DNA of 28,987 bases from Prevotellaceae bacterium UBA2744. GTDB taxonomy: Bacteria; Bacteroidota; Bacteroidia; Bacteroidales; Bacteroidaceae. Where the stretch lies: positions 1 to 28,987 of the forward strand of contig DEJQ01000029.1 in assembly GCA_002353575.1 (NCBI GenBank). Direction: 5' to 3'. This document shows positions 1 through 8,241 of the stretch, piece after piece. A program made the position numbers and the translations under genes. The notes under the pieces are model-generated. The model saw only the letters and a program-made list of their open reading frames with translations, did no database searches and was not told the DNA's origin. Each line of letters starts with the position of its first letter. The stretch's first letter is position 1.

Positions 1-18
1 GGTTGCCAGTTTCCTGTC

Positions 19-171
19 TTACGACTTCCTCGTCGCCACGGCCCAGCGCTGGATGCGATGTTCCTGTGCCTGCATGGCTCCGGTATGGCTGGTCACATCG
101 ACAGGGACGCTGAACTGCGGCGCTGCTGTCGTTGGTGGAGAAGTAGGACGGCAACGGGATTCATAGGGCAT
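19..171 (-). CDS. possible 50-codon ORF of unknown function
   Basis: A minus-strand frame runs from an ATG at 171 to a TAA at 19-21 and encodes 50 residues. It is rich in proline, threonine and arginine and ends in RWAVATRKS. The frame is also open upstream of the ATG. The opposite strand is open in two frames across most of the same stretch, and the DNA is GC-rich, so stop codons would be rare by chance. No domain, signal peptide or membrane segment is visible. It could be a real small protein, the end of a degraded gene, or a noncoding repeat that happens to be open. Confidence 0.2.
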   Translation of the reverse strand: MPYESRCRPTSPPTTAAPQFSVPVDVTSHTGAMQAQEHRIQRWAVATRKS

Positions 172-451
172 CAAATTCAGATGTAGCGTTAAAAATCTTT
201 AATAATCGTATGCCTTTTTGCGACTTTCCGAAATACGTGCTAACTTTATAGCAAATTATCTTAAAGGTGTGTTCTATTTATTAATAAATTCTCTATGAAT
301 TATCTTTGCAAGCGCCGAGCGGCCCGCTTCGTCCTCCGTCGCTATAGGCTCTCTTCGCCCTTCGGCCTTGAAAGTAAATCTGTTCGAAAATAGTCTAAAA
401 GCAATGTAAAGCTAATTGATAGAACCCACCTTAACAAACTTCCATGGTTTT
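172..451. other. intergenic leader region without a convincing gene
   Basis: No credible coding frame is seen between the small minus-strand ORF and the glycosidase start. The left part (about 187-300) is AT-rich. The segment at about 309-372 is strikingly GC-rich and would lie in the 5' leader of the glycosidase transcript if the promoter box at 301-308 is used. An AGGC at about 346-349 could pair with GCCT at about 366-369, but I cannot assign the leader to any RNA family. Confidence 0.4.
301..308 (+). promoter_or_regulatory. putative Bacteroidetes -7 promoter box
   Basis: TATCTTTG matches the Bacteroidetes sigma-ABfr -7 consensus TAnnTTTG exactly and is followed by CA. It lies about 140 bp upstream of the glycosidase start at 452 and would give a long GC-rich leader. 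A clear -33 TTTG partner is not obvious, so the call rests on the -7 box and its position. Confidence 0.45.
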
Positions 452-3400
452 ATGAAACAAATACTGATGAAAACAAGTCTGACTTGCCTCCTGACGATGG
501 GGGCCTTCTTGTGTGCCCCATTTGCCTGTGCACAGAATCCTTCAGGAACTGCCGATGTTCCTCATGCTTCCATGTATCTTCAAGCAGGGAATAGGCATAC
601 GGTGAAAGTTCCTTTCGCCATTGCCGACCCTGGTACGCCCACCCTTATCCACTGGGGCATGGACACGGCTTGGGATGACGAGGGCAACGTGCTGCGCGGC
701 ATCAACTTCATCGGGCGCGACCGTCTGACGTATGGACGTATCTCGTTTCAGGTGATGGATGCGGTCAACGACGACGGCTCGCTGTCCGACCGGCAGAAGA
801 AATTCCTGAACGCACGCCTTCGCCATATCTCGCTCACTCATCCCGATGGGCTTCTTCTCAATTCCGACCCTGTTGACATCAATACCGATGTTTATACCCA
901 TCACCCCGAGGCTTGGTTCAAGGTCATCAAGGCAACACTGAAATATGTGCAGGACTATGGTCTGAAAGTGGTCTCCATCGCTCCCTTCAACGAGCCGGAC
1001 GTGACAGCCAGCAACCAGGGAACAAAAGCCGACTTCAAGGCTGTGGCTAAACTGCTGAAGGAAGACCCGTTCTTTGAGGGGATCCGCATCTGCGCCGGCA
1101 ATACCTGTAACAACGACGGGGCGACGGAGTGGTATGACTACATGAAGCCTTACGTGGACGAAGGAAATACGCACCAGTTGGCGGGCGACTTCAACCATTA
1201 CGCCGACTTCTACACGCACGTCAAGGCCGACGGCAACATGGCGACCAACGATGAGCTGCACAATGTGATGGAGGGTATCGTCGGTGCCAACTATGGGATG
1301 GAGAACGGTATCTGGTGGGGAACCGTAGGCCCGAGCCGTGGCGATTTCTGCCTGGCCACGAGCGAGGGTGGTGCGCGTCTGGGCTATGGCGAGAACCGCG
1401 CAGCCTGGTCGGGTGCGGCGGTCTACCGTCTGCCAGACGGCAGAATAAAGGCTTTTGCCGGTGCCAGCGAGCGTCAGGCCTCTCCCAGTAGTTATGAATA
1501 TGTTTGTAGAGACAAACCTGTCTATTTTGACGGTTACGGCCCCGCATATTCTTTTGCCATTTCGTTGCCGGGTGGCTATCGGTATGGCGATGCGTTCCAG
1601 AAGAGCGCTGAGCGGAGTGTTCAGGTCTGCGAGGGTGCCGACGTGCCGCTGTGTCCACTGACCAACGGCAACTACATCATCGTCAACAAGAAGAGTCAGA
1701 AGTTGCTGACGATACAAAGCGGATCAACGAACAACTCGGCCGCCGTCGTGCTGTATGACAACAGACGCTATGCCTATCAGCAGTGGACGCTGGAGCATCT
1801 GTCGGACAATGCGGGCGACCTTACGGGCTACTATGTCCACAGCGTCCGGAATGCCAAAATGAACATGGAGACGGGAGGCTTCCAGGTCAAGGTGGGCGGC
1901 ACGGTCAGCGTCTATCCTGTGACGAAAGCAGAGAACCAGCGCTGGACGTTCGAATATGCAGGGGACGGGTACTATAGAATCCGGAACTACCAGTCGGGCT
2001 TGTATCTCGAAGCAACCGGCGGAAGCACGGCGAACAATGCTGCCGTGACGCTGTGCGCCGGCGCTACGGAGGATCATCAGTTGTGGAAATTCCTGCCCGT
2101 TGACGCCCCCTGCGAGACGAATGCCCCGCAGACGCCCGTCAACCTCGTCGCCACACCGCGCAGCCATTCTGTGCTTCTTTCCTGGGATGCCAATGTCCAG
2201 GACAAGGATTTCAACGGGTATGTCGTGCTTCGCGGCGAGAAGGACGAGAGGGGGGAAATCGCGTATGACGTCATAGGAAGGGGCATTCAGACCAACCGTT
2301 TCCTGGACAACACGGCGCGTCCCCGTCATACTTATTATTATGCTGTGCAAAGCGTTGACTATTCGCAGAACCGTTCTGCACGGTCTGTTCCCGTCAGCGC
2401 TTCCCTTGCCGACGAGAAAGGACTGGTAGCGCGCTACGAATTTGAGTCGTCGGCATGTGACATGACCGAGAACCAGCTGCACGGCGTGGTCTGCGACCCG
2501 TCGAGCCTGGCCACCCAGACCACGGAGTATCGTTCCGGCAAGAATGCGCTGCTGCTGGACGGGGTGTCGAACTATCTGTGCCTGCCCGTCGCGGCCTGCA
2601 GCCTTCCTGATGCCACGTATGCGGTATGGGTGTGCGCTGCTTCCGGTGCGTTCGCCAAGAACAGTTGTCTGTTTGACTTCGTCTCGGATGCCGACCACTA
2701 TGCCAGTCTGTCCTTGAATGCTGGCGGAAGCATCGTGTTCCAGATGAAGAACGGCGAGACGGAGCAAACGTTGCAGGCCGGCAGCATGGCTGAAGGATGG
2801 CACCACGTGGTGCTGACCATCGGCGAAGAAAGTGTGGCCATCTACGTGGACGGCGTGGAAGCGGCCAGCGCTCCTGTGGCGGTGCGTCTGTCGGATGTCT
2901 GTCCTGTTGTCAACAGCGTAGGTGCCAACCTACTGGAAGACGTGCCACTGATGGATGGTTTCATCGACGACCTGCGGATCTACAACTATGCGCTGTCTGC
3001 CGATGAAATCAACGACATCATCGGCCAGACCATCGCTCAGCTGCGACAGACCGACGGATGGAACCTTCCGGCCTTGCCCGGCAAGGATGTGACAAAAATC
3101 ACTTCGTCCGAGTCGATTCTCCTGTACAATGTCGACGCCGACGCTTTTGTCACTTATGGAATGGACTGGGAACACGCAATCGCTGGCTCAGCGTCTGCCC
3201 AAAGGCGACACGACTTTCAGTTCGAAATACCGCGTCAAGGTGCAGCGACAGGCGGACAACAAGTTGTATGTCTCCATGTACGATAAGCCGAATGTCTATG
3301 TGGGTTGCCTGGCCGATGCCTGCAATGTCTGGAGCGACCGTTCGATGGCCGAAGGCGCATTCGTCTATCAACCTCTGAACTCTCCCTCGGGCACCGTTTA

Positions 3401-4766
3401 TACGCTCAAGTCCGAGAGCCAGAAGGCGTGTCTCGACCTTGCCTACGCCTACGGCGGACCGCTGACGACGAGCCATGGACGTGGCTATGTCCACTGGGCC
3501 TTCATTCCCACGCGTGACATCACCAATGGGAATTATGCCAAATACAAAGAACGGAAACAGCTGTTCAAGCTGCAGCAAGCCATTCTTGAATCAGGAAAGG
3601 AGACGGATCATGCATCGGAGCTACAGCAAGCGTATTCGGTCTATAGTGACGCGAGCGCATCAGTGACGGAATTGCGCGCGGCTACGCGACAACTGCTGCT
3701 GGCCACTGCCGGCGACCTCACCGTGCCTGTCGACGCGACTTCTTTGTTTACGAATGCCGACATGCTGGGCAATGCGACGACGGCCGACTGGACGGACGTC
3801 CCAACCACCCTCGGCGACGGTGACATCGAAGTGCTGCACCAGACTTTCAAACTCCAGCAGACTCAGACCGACCTTCCCAATGGCGTCTATGAGGCTGTGT
3901 TCCACGCATTCTACCGAAACGACGGCTCTGGGCGGCAGCCTGTTGCCACGGCTGCGGCGGGAAATACCGTCAAGGGGAATCTGAACGCCTTGCAGGATAT
4001 TAAGAAGAATGAAGTCTTGCTGAACACCGAAGAGACGATGGCCGGTGCTGCACAGACGCTGACAAGCGACCAGGCGCAGACGACACTCAGCGACATCATC
4101 GTCGCTGACCATCAGATGACCTTGTCTGCCAACGTCACCAACAGCAGCCAGTGGCTGAACTTCCAAGGCTTCTCCCTCACTTACAAGAATCCATTTGTCA
4201 CGGTGCAAGTGCCTGCATCCGGCTATACGACCTTCTATTACAGCAACCAGAGCTTCCTGCTCCCCGAAGGCATGCAGGCTTGCACCTTAAAAGAGAATAA
4301 CGGCACGTTCGTCGTCAGCCGGGAGTTCAACGAAGCCGGATCGGTTCTCCCTGCCGGCCAGGGGGTGCTCCTGAAAGCCGAACCTGGTACATACGTCATG
4401 GTTCCCACGACGCGGAAGAAGGCGGTTGACGTGTTCAATCAGTTGCGAGGTTCCGACGAGGATCAGCTGACGTACGGAGGCAACTTCTACTACGTGCTGT
4501 ACGAGGACGTGCAGAAAACAGGATGGAAATGGAACGCGGCAGACGGTGCCACTTTTGTCAATCCCGCGCACCATGCTTACTTCGTCTCTCAAAGCCAGAC
4601 GACGCCTCAGGACTTCTACCCTATCGAACAACCGACGTCCGTGCCTGAAGTCACCCTTGAGAGGGGTGCTGAAGAAGAACCTTTGTATAATCTTGCCGGA
4701 CAACGCGTCGATAAATCCTATCGTTCCATCGTCGTCAAGAAAGGCAGCAAACTGCTTGTCAAATGA
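452..4766 (+). pseudogene. secreted GH30-like multidomain glycosidase, frameshifted
   Basis: This is one large gene read in two frames: 452 (or 416) to 3286 in frame 2, then about 3129-4766 in frame 3. The intact product would be about 1,437 residues. Numbered from the ATG at 416, it shows a signal peptide ending AFACAQ (about 13-40), a clan-A TIM-barrel-like domain with PFNEPD (190-195, candidate acid/base E193) and HNVMEG (E286, possible nucleophile), a ricin-type lectin domain with three Q-x-W motifs (415-560), FN3 (about 572-665) and a LamG-like jellyroll (about 668-875). The frame-3 part adds a C-terminal module ending in YNLAGQRV...KLLVK, a tail typical of secreted Bacteroidales proteins. 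The ATG at 452 is preferred because MKQILMKTS starts a normal signal peptide. Predicted role: extracellular polysaccharide hydrolysis, substrate unknown. The reading must skip one base or gain two between about 3160 and 3185, so this is a pseudogene or an assembly error. The DNA is more GC-rich than its neighbours. Confidence 0.75.
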
Positions 4767-4927
4767 CGGCGCAGAGCGCATCGGCTAAAGAGATTCACGT
4801 ATTTTTTTCACCACGGATTATACGAATGACACGGATTCTTCATTCTTCACTCTTCATTTGGCGCCCCGCGCCACCACTCTTCACGTCAGAGGACAAGAAT
4901 TGGCGCACCCGGATTTTTCCGTCCCTG

Positions 4928-4989
4928 TTCAATGCTCGTTCAATGCTCGTTCAGTGTTCGTTCAATGCTCGTTCAATGCTTGTTTAATG
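4928..4989. repeat. 11-bp tandem repeat, about 5 units
   Basis: The unit TTCAATGCTCG occurs at 4928, 4939, 4961 and, with one change, at 4972. A more diverged copy (TTCAGTGTTCG) is at 4950, and a degraded sixth unit starts at 4983. It sits downstream of the glycosidase gene and shows no coding potential. Confidence 0.85.
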
Positions 4990-5017
4990 ACATGAGGAGG
5001 AAAGAGGGGGTGGATTG

Positions 5018-5129
5018 TACGATGTATGATGGAGGATGTATGATGTATGATGTAAGATGTACGATGGAGGATGTATGATGTATGATGTATGATGTAAGAT
5101 GTACGATGGAGGATGTATGATGGAGGATT
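5018..5129. repeat. heptanucleotide tandem array, 16 units
   Basis: There are sixteen consecutive 7-bp units of the form NANGATG. They are mostly TATGATG, with TACGATG, TAAGATG and GAGGATG variants and a final GAGGATT. The variants recur in the order taagatg-tacgatg-gaggatg-tatgatg, so longer blocks have duplicated too. The array ends immediately upstream of the putative promoter of the DUF1015 gene. There are no spacers, so it is not a CRISPR array. Confidence 0.9.
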
Positions 5130-5130
5130 A

Positions 5131-5162
5131 TTTGGTAACCACAAAAAAATCTCGTACCTTCG
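5131..5162 (+). promoter_or_regulatory. putative promoter for the DUF1015-yigZ-mltF operon
   Basis: TTTGG at 5131-5135 could be the -33 element and TACCTTCG at 5155-5162 a near-consensus -7 box (TAnnTTTG with one mismatch). The spacing of about 20 bp is suitable for Bacteroidetes. The start codon follows 26 bp downstream. The heptamer array ends just before the -33 element, so changes in copy number could influence this promoter. Confidence 0.45.
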
Positions 5163-5188
5163 CGCAGAAATAAAAAACAATATGTATT

Positions 5189-6457
5189 ATGGCAATAGTA
5201 AAACCATTCAGGGGCGTGCGCCCTCCAAAGGAATTTGTAGAGGAAGTAGAAAGTCGTCCGTACGATGTGCTGGACTCGGAAGAGGCACGCGCTGAGGCAG
5301 GAGACAACGAAAAGTCGCTCTACCACATCATCAAGCCGGAAATCAATTTCGAACCAGGCACAAGCGAGTATGATCCCCGAGTTTATGAAGAGGCTGCAAG
5401 ACAGTTCAAGAAGTTCCAGGATAAGGGATGGCTGGTGCAGGACGAGAAGGAACAGTATTATATCTACGCACAGACGTCGTGTCTGCCCGCAAACGGAGGT
5501 AAGGAGAAGACCCAGTACGGAATAGTCGTGGGTGCCTACTCAGGCGACTACCAGAAGGGGGTAATCAAGAAGCATGAGCTGACACGCGCCGACAAGGAAG
5601 AGGACCGCATGAAGCACGTAAGGGTGAACGATGCAAACATCGAACCAGTGTTCTTCGCATACCCCGACAACAAGGTGCTGCTCGACATCATCGACAAGTA
5701 TGCCAAGACCACTCCTGAATACGACTTCACAGCTCCTATCGACGGCTTCGGACATAAGCTGTGGTGCGTAAGCGACGATAAGGACATAAAGACTATCACG
5801 GAGGAGTTTGGAAAGATGCCGGCACTGTACATCGCCGACGGACATCACCGCTCTGCAGCTGCAGCTCTGGTGGGCACAGAGAAGGCTAAGCAGAACCCGA
5901 ACCACAGAGGCGACGAGGAGTATAATTACTTCATGGCAGTATGTTTCCCTGCAAGTCAGCTGACCATTCTGGACTATAACCGCGTAGTGAAGGATCTGAA
6001 CGGACTGAGCGACGAGGAGTTCCTGGAGGCTCTGAAGAAGAATTTCACCGTAGAGGCTAAGGGCAAGGAGGAGTACAGGGCTAAGGAGATGCACGAGTTC
6101 TCGCTCTATCTGAACGGTGAGTGGTATTCGCTGAAGGCTAAGCCAGGCACTTACGACGAGAACGACCCAATCGGTGTGCTCGACGTAAGCATATCGAGCA
6201 AGCTGATTCTCGACGACATTCTGGGTATCAAGGATCTGCGCCGCGACAAGAGAATCGATTTCGTAGGCGGACTAAGGGGTCTGGGCGAACTGAAACGTCG
6301 TGTGGATAGCGGAGAGATGAAAATGGCGCTGGCTCTCTATCCTGTCACCATGAAGCAGATTATGGATATAGCTGACAGCGGCAACATTATGCCGCCGAAG
6401 GCTACATGGTTTGAACCGAAACTGCGCTCAGGCCTGATTATCCACAAACTATCATAA
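5189..6457 (+). CDS. DUF1015 family protein
   Basis: The 422-residue product starts MAIVKPFRGVRPP and contains the PYDVLDSEEARAEA segment typical of the DUF1015 family near its N-terminus. It also has a conserved central YIADGHHRSAAAAL motif and no signal peptide or membrane segment, so it is a cytosolic protein. The length is normal for the family. The biochemical role is not established. The HHRS-type motif suggests nucleotide or phosphate chemistry, but that is inference. Its stop codon overlaps the ATG of the YigZ-family gene by one base (TAATG), implying translational coupling. Confidence 0.9.
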   Translation: MAIVKPFRGVRPPKEFVEEVESRPYDVLDSEEARAEAGDNEKSLYHIIKPEINFEPGTSEYDPRVYEEAARQFKKFQDKGWLVQDEKEQYYIYAQTSCLPANGGKEKTQYGIVVGAYSGDYQKGVIKKHELTRADKEEDRMKHVRVNDANIEPVFFAYPDNKVLLDIIDKYAKTTPEYDFTAPIDGFGHKLWCVSDDKDIKTITEEFGKMPALYIADGHHRSAAAALVGTEKAKQNPNHRGDEEYNYFMAVCFPASQLTILDYNRVVKDLNGLSDEEFLEALKKNFTVEAKGKEEYRAKEMHEFSLYLNGEWYSLKAKPGTYDENDPIGVLDVSISSKLILDDILGIKDLRRDKRIDFVGGLRGLGELKRRVDSGEMKMALALYPVTMKQIMDIADSGNIMPPKATWFEPKLRSGLIIHKLS

Positions 6458-7050
6458 TGGATCTGTACAGAACCATAAAGGAAAAAGCCGAAGGCACATA
6501 TAGCGAGAAACGGAGTAAGTTTCTCGCTTTTGCTATTCCCGTCAGCACGACTGACGAGGTGAAGCAGCTGGTGGCGGAATATCAGAAAAAATATTATGAT
6601 GCCCGGCACGTGTGCTACGCATATATGCTGGGGGCAGAGAGGACGGAGTTCCGTGCAAACGACAACGGAGAGCCGTCGGGTACTGCCGGAAAGCCTATTC
6701 TGGGACAGATCAACTCGAACGAACTGACGAACATACTCATCATTGTGGTGAGGTATTTCGGAGGTATAAAACTGGGTACGAGCGGACTCATCGTGGCTTA
6801 CCGAATGGCTGCGGCTGAGGCTATCGCTGCGGCTGAGATTATAGAGAAGACGGTGGATGAGGATGTGACCTTCATGTTTGAATATCCGATGATGAACGAG
6901 GTGATGAAGGTGGTGAAGGATATGGAACCGGAGATTGTGAGTCAGCAGTTTGATATGGACTGCCGGATGACCCTGAGAATAAGGAAGGGCGAGATGGGCA
7001 GGATGAGAGAAAGACTGGAGAAAATTGAAACACTCAGGATTACAGATTAG
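6457..7050 (+). CDS. YigZ/IMPACT family protein
   Basis: The 197-residue product is full length for the YigZ (UPF0029, IMPACT) family. The N-terminal domain contains the family segments SEKRSKFLAFA, ARHVCYAY, NDNGEPSGTAGKPIL and VRYFGGIKLGTSGLI. The C-terminal part fits the DUF1949 domain. Bacterial members are soluble, with no settled function, although eukaryotic IMPACT proteins bind translation regulators. The gene is coupled to the DUF1015 gene by a one-base overlap. Its last 26 bases overlap the start of the lytic transglycosylase gene. Confidence 0.92.
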   Translation: MDLYRTIKEKAEGTYSEKRSKFLAFAIPVSTTDEVKQLVAEYQKKYYDARHVCYAYMLGAERTEFRANDNGEPSGTAGKPILGQINSNELTNILIIVVRYFGGIKLGTSGLIVAYRMAAAEAIAAAEIIEKTVDEDVTFMFEYPMMNEVMKVVKDMEPEIVSQQFDMDCRMTLRIRKGEMGRMRERLEKIETLRITD

Positions 7051-8140
7051 CATTGTCATGATTGTCGCTGCCCTACTCTGCTCCTGTGGCAGCAAACGGT
7101 CTCCTTCGCCCTTTGACCGGAGTGCGAAGGAGCAACTGGTGTGGTTTGACCTGCCGGAGATTCAGGAGAACGGCGAACTGATAGTGTTGACGGAATACGG
7201 CCCGGACACTTACTTCGAATGGCGCGGAGAACACTTCGGCAGGCAGTATATGCTGGCTGATGCCTATGCCCGCAGCATCGGCACGAGCATGAGAGTGGAA
7301 GTGGGCAGAACCGTGGAGGAACTGCAGAAGAGAATGGCTACAGGCGACGGAGATATTATCATATATAATGTACCCGATTCACTGCGGTCAGAAGAGAATG
7401 TGTATCTGAAAGGCGACACCATCATCGAGGGATGGGCTGTGAGCAAGAGAAGTCCGGAACTGGCGGCTAACCTGCAGGCATGGATTGAGGAGAACAACCA
7501 GAATCTGGTGGCTCTATCGACTCTGCAGATAAGGACGTCTAACGGCAGGAGATATACTCCGCGCAGAAAGGTGGCAGCTCCGATAAGAAATCTTGCAAGG
7601 GGCGAGATTTCAGTGCACGACCATCTGTTCAAACGATATGGAAGGAGTTTGGGATGGGACTGGAAACTGCTGGCTGCACAGGCATATCAGGAATCGGCAT
7701 TCGACCACGAAGCCGTTTCGTTTATGGGTGCAATGGGACTGATGCAACTGATGCCATCGACAGCCAGAAGCGTTGGTGTAAGGATGGACCATGTGTTTGT
7801 GCCTGAACATAACGTGAGAGGTGCGGCACGACTGATCAGTCTGCTGAAGGAGCATTATTCAGACATACACAACGAGTCGGAACGCATCAATTTCGTACTG
7901 GCTGCATATAATGCCGGAGCAGGACATGTGGATGATGCCCGGAGGCTGGCTAAGAAGTACGGCAAGGACCCGAACCGATGGCTGGGTAATGTAGATGGAT
8001 TTGTACTCAGAATGGCTCAACCGCGATTCTACAATCAGCCGGAGGTGCAACACGGATATTTCCGCGGACAGGAAACCCACGATTATGTGAATAGTATCCG
8101 CAGCCGATGGGAGGAGTATAGGAGGAAGGTTAAGAGTTAA
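7025..8140 (+). CDS. mltF: MltF-like membrane-bound lytic murein transglycosylase (lipoprotein)
   Basis: This gene encodes 371 residues if translation starts at the TTG at 7025. That start gives a lipoprotein signal (MKHSGLQ... with lipobox LCSC, lipidated C21). The next ATG, at 7058, would leave a signal without a positive charge. Residues about 50-150 resemble a shortened periplasmic binding-protein-like module. Residues about 195-350 form the SLT domain, with catalytic E223 in AYQESAFD, the GAMGLMQLMP motif (235-244) and AAYNAGAGHV. It should cleave the MurNAc-GlcNAc bond in peptidoglycan from a membrane anchor in the periplasm. The regulatory module is shorter than in E. coli MltF. The gene overlaps the preceding gene by 26 bp. 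Its last codons and stop lie inside a 7-bp repeat tract. Confidence 0.85.
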   Translation: MKHSGLQISIVMIVAALLCSCGSKRSPSPFDRSAKEQLVWFDLPEIQENGELIVLTEYGPDTYFEWRGEHFGRQYMLADAYARSIGTSMRVEVGRTVEELQKRMATGDGDIIIYNVPDSLRSEENVYLKGDTIIEGWAVSKRSPELAANLQAWIEENNQNLVALSTLQIRTSNGRRYTPRRKVAAPIRNLARGEISVHDHLFKRYGRSLGWDWKLLAAQAYQESAFDHEAVSFMGAMGLMQLMPSTARSVGVRMDHVFVPEHNVRGAARLISLLKEHYSDIHNESERINFVLAAYNAGAGHVDDARRLAKKYGKDPNRWLGNVDGFVLRMAQPRFYNQPEVQHGYFRGQETHDYVNSIRSRWEEYRRKVKS

Positions 8141-8177
8141 AAGTTAAGAGTTAAGAGTTAAAAGTTATAGGTTAAGG
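8129..8177. repeat. heptanucleotide repeat tract (GTTAAGA-like), 7 units
   Basis: Seven consecutive 7-bp units (GTTAAGA, GTTAAAA, GTTATAG and similar) run from 8129 to 8177. The tract includes the last codons and TAA stop of the transglycosylase gene. It is followed directly by the terminator hairpin. Confidence 0.8.
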
Positions 8178-8187
8178 AGGTATTAAA

Positions 8188-8220
8188 AAAGCGAGCTGCG
8201 CAGGGTGCACGGCTCGCTTT
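8188..8220. terminator. bidirectional rho-independent terminator
   Basis: AAAGCGAGC (8188-8196) pairs perfectly with GCTCGCTTT (8212-8220) across a 15-nt loop. A-rich sequence to the left and T-rich sequence to the right would form U-tracts in either transcription direction. It sits between the converging transglycosylase gene (plus) and uxaB (minus), so it probably stops both. Confidence 0.85.
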
Positions 8221-8241
8221 GCTTTCATTTATTGATTCTCT

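Larger units (their letters stand above)
4767..5188. other. intergenic gap rich in tandem repeats
   Basis: No convincing gene lies here. From left to right the gap holds a degenerate 9-bp repeat (CACGGATTA-like, 4812-4838), three heptamers (TTCTTCA, 4836-4856), an 11-bp tandem repeat, a 16-unit heptamer array, and a promoter-like sequence close to the next gene. The small open frames crossing the arrays are translated repeats. Confidence 0.6.

Noticed and set aside
542..2806. Long minus-strand open frames opposite the glycosidase gene (542-1717 and 1724-2806)
   Set aside because: They mirror a GC-rich plus-strand gene with clear domains; their translations show no domain, signal or coherent composition.
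3140..3190. Programmed ribosomal frameshift in the glycosidase gene
   Set aside because: No slippery heptamer or stop-adjacent shift site is visible, and the needed shift is +1 or -2 rather than -1.
5018..5129. CRISPR-like array
   Set aside because: Units are 7 bp and contiguous with no unique spacers, and no cas genes are present.
4962..5326. Minus-strand open frames across the repeat array
   Set aside because: The peptides are translated repeats (HHTSYI-like periodicity), and one frame runs into the start of the DUF1015 gene.
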